A stretch of 64,000 bases of DNA from Arcuatula senhousia (Eukaryota > Mollusca > Bivalvia > Mytilida > Mytilidae), in the NCBI GenBank assembly GCA_963971305.1, contig OZ020305.1, forward strand, positions 13,673,001 to 13,737,000, written 5' to 3'. The notes beneath the pieces were generated by a model. That model worked only from the letters and a program-made list of their open reading frames with translations, was not told the origin of the DNA and made no database searches. Positions 62,067 to 64,000 of the stretch are shown here, in pieces. The stretch's first letter is position 1, and each line of letters starts with the position of its first letter. A program made the translations under genes and the position numbers.

Positions 62067-62279
62067 ATGTTATTACACAACATGGTTGCAAAAATAACTG
62101 AATCACAGCGGAAATTCTATCAAGAGATTGTGCAGCTTGCCAAGAACAATTCTTCAGCAAACAATACCTTTACCGAGGGAAATACTCAAGCTCCCATGCA
62201 AGATCTGAAAAAGGCCACATTTGGGACCATTGCAAGCTGCAGGCGCAGGGATTGCTCCTCTCTTTCAATATTTTGTTAA
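62067..62279 (+). CDS. Unrecognised small ORF inside the inverted-repeat element
   Basis: 70 codons. From the second ATG (62082) it reads MVAKITESQRKFYQEIVQLA, followed by an Asn/Ser/Thr-rich stretch and a Cys/Arg-rich end. The first half has the composition of a real helix-forming protein, but there are no flanking splice sites that extend it and no recognised family. It may be a captured exon or chance. Confidence 0.2.
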   Translation: MLLHNMVAKITESQRKFYQEIVQLAKNNSSANNTFTEGNTQAPMQDLKKATFGTIASCRRRDCSSLSIFC

Positions 62280-63004
62280 AGTCAATATGCTATACGAGAA
62301 AAGCAAGGCATATTGACTTACTTACATCTCATTATTTTCTATAACAAAACATTAATAAGGGAGCGCAAGTCCATTTGCAGCAGATCACAACTTCCAAAGA
62401 TAGGAGAATTCTAAATTATTACAACGTGATTAAAGTTGAATCTCTTGAAAAAAAGACGGTAATCGTTGGTGGACTGCACTTCAGTCTTTCAATTTTGAGC
62501 CAGTATTATTTTTAATTTGAGCAAATTTTTGTTCAAAGTTTTTTTTTAACTACAAATTTTAATATGTGCATGTCTAAAAACAAAGTGCAATGTAATATGA
62601 AGTGTCATTCGTCTACACTTTCAAAAAAAGTTTACTGGTAAATTTTGCTAAACATTGTCCACACTTCTGATAAAATCTCCTTGATATCATTTGTATTTGT
62701 AAGTAAAGCAGAATTTCATGCAAATTACATTACTAGACCAATAATAGCTAGACAACAAATTAGTATTTTATGCTATTTGATCAAGAATAAAAAGTTTGTA
62801 CTTGTTGCAACATGTACAGCAAAAGGTGTACATGATGCAACTTGTATGATTGCACCATACATGTTGCAACATGTACATTTTATTTGTACATGTTGCAACA
62901 TGAACAAAGTAGCAACTTGTACACAACATATATACTAAACTGAACTTGAAATGTTGAATGACTACATGTTTCATTATCATTAAACATCTGGGATACCACA
63001 ATAT

Positions 63005-63220
63005 TGATCACTAGCAGATCACCTCTCAGGTGGTGTTCGAGTCCCGTTTGTAATCTACAAAAAAAGGGACTTCCCCATCTGTATGTGATTTGGTTTGTCA
63101 GTTACCTTCCCAAGTTCGGTGGTTTTCTCTGGATACTCTGGTTTCCTCCACCAGTAAAACTGACCGCCCTACATGACACAGTTGCGTCGATTAATGGCGT
63201 TAAACACCAACACACACATT
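63005..63220 (+). mobile_element. tRNA-derived SINE, mollusc type
   Basis: A B-box-like GTGTTCGAGTCCC at 63033-63045 is followed by the conserved body GGTTTTCTCTGGATACTCTG, GTTTCCTCCACCAGTAAAAC, TGACCGCC and the 3' end GGCGTTAAACACCAA. This layout is typical of widespread mollusc SINEs. Confidence 0.7.
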
Positions 63221-63475
63221 AAACATCGGGAATAATTATTTATAAATCGGCAATGGAAAATTGCGATTTACATCTTCCACTGTTACATCTTCGAACAGTA
63301 AAATATACGTTCTTCTAGTCGTTCATGATGAAAAGAAGGTAAAAGCCAGCCCCTTAATACACATTCGTATGTGCACAACTCATACAAATGTAAGTAATCT
63401 CACACTTGTCAGATGGAACGGACCTAATCGACAATTTATGGCGTTCCCATGCTTTTAGTTTTCAAACCGGCCCTG

Positions 63476-64000
63476 AGTGAGTGAGTAAGTTGGTGTTTTA
63501 CGTCCGTGCAACGCTATATAGGTTATTTACAGGCAATGAATATAAAATGGATGATAAAATGAACATGAAATGATGATGATAAATAAAATATGGGGATGGG
63601 GTGGGAAATATAGGAATGGTAAATGGAACCACAGGAAAGGGGGAGATGTGGGTAGGGGCGGAAAAAGCCTATGTGGTGCACTATATTTGGCGGGTCCACA
63701 AAGGGGTCTTTTACGTGCACGAAGCGTGGCACTCTCCTCACACGTTGGCCCACTATGGTCAGCGGTCAGGGTTTTCGTATTATAGACCTGACAACCCCCG
63801 CGGACGAGGGCCACCCTATTTTGCCACCTAGGGTACACACTTGGCCGCTCTGTGGGCTGAGAACTGACCCGACGTCAGAATCACAAGACCCCTAGTCGCC
63901 TATTACGACAAGCTAGGCTCTGCTGCAGGCCTATTCGCCAACCGGGCCTCGCACGGGACAAAACGTCAAGAGAGCATTTAAGTCGTGCGCTTACGTTCAT
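63476..64000 (-). repeat. GC-rich dispersed repeat running off the window
   Basis: Read on the minus strand it starts at the right edge (contains AGCCTAGCTTGTCGTAATAG and GGCGACTAGGGGTC) and ends CGTAAAACACCAACTTACTC then ACTCACTC, a SINE-like 3' end. It is clearly GC-richer than the rest of the window. Open frames in it on both strands are side effects. Confidence 0.5.

Larger units (their letters stand above)
61587..62933. mobile_element. Inverted-repeat element with palindromic TACATGTTGCAACATGTA subrepeats
   Basis: The left arm 61587-61684 and right arm 62803-62933 are reverse complements starting ATATATGTTGTGTACAAGTT, with an internal deletion of about 20-30 bp on the left. The arms are built from variants of the 18-bp perfect palindrome TACATGTTGCAACATGTA. 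A 191-bp MITE and a 70-codon ORF lie between the arms. Confidence 0.65.

Noticed and set aside
63523..63895. Five overlapping ORFs on both strands
   Set aside because: They arise from a GC-rich dispersed repeat with few stop codons. Conflicting frames show none is selected.

Overview
The window is AT-rich animal nuclear DNA and reads like a bivalve mollusc, most likely a mussel. That assignment is inference. It rests on intron-rich genes with GT-AG junctions, on dispersed repeats of kinds I associate with mussel genomes (tandem-core elements with self-complementary ends, a mollusc-type SINE, many MITEs), and on the scarcity of long open frames. Almost every ORF longer than 60 codons here is noise or repeat. 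The coding content had to be read from short exons with matching splice phases.

Three genes can be supported. (1) The 3' part of ANAPC4 (anaphase-promoting complex subunit 4) runs on the + strand from 185 to 36369 in seven phase-compatible exons. One is a 30-nt microexon, and one intron (10019-35261) is about 25 kb. (2) Lying antisense inside that intron (29502 down to 14401) is a complete three-exon gene for a secreted protein with a Tae4-type amidase fold, the bacterial type VI secretion effector family that was transferred to animals as 'domesticated amidase effectors' (dae). (3) A second, paralogous three-exon copy lies on the + strand at 51502-53292. The two copies point away from each other, with the last three ANAPC4 exons between their starts. 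They share both intron positions and phases, the signal-peptide exon and the amidase-like domain, but have unrelated C-terminal tails. In both, the position expected to hold the catalytic cysteine is an AGT serine, while the later Gly-His motif is kept. This is the most interesting biology in the window.

The rest is mobile and repetitive DNA. 1862-7797 is a three-layer nest of inverted-repeat elements, carrying a broken unrecognised coding remnant and an ~88-bp tandem array split by the innermost insertion. 19.08-23.11 kb is a ~37-bp minisatellite of roughly 100 units, with a 1465-bp higher-order duplication. 23.9-25.0 kb is a TIR element with a 9-bp target duplication. 25.4-25.75 kb holds five 67-bp repeats. 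Two unrelated families (7.8 and 38.4 kb; 30.4 and 44.4 kb) share one architecture: head, 145-180-bp tandem core, tail hairpin, terminal CTTG. Downstream of ANAPC4 its terminal coding segment has been tandemly duplicated with a 249-bp offset. From 53.4 kb to the end I see only dispersed repeats, MITEs, an inverted-repeat element with palindromic subrepeats (61.6-62.9 kb), a SINE and a GC-rich repeat running off the right edge.
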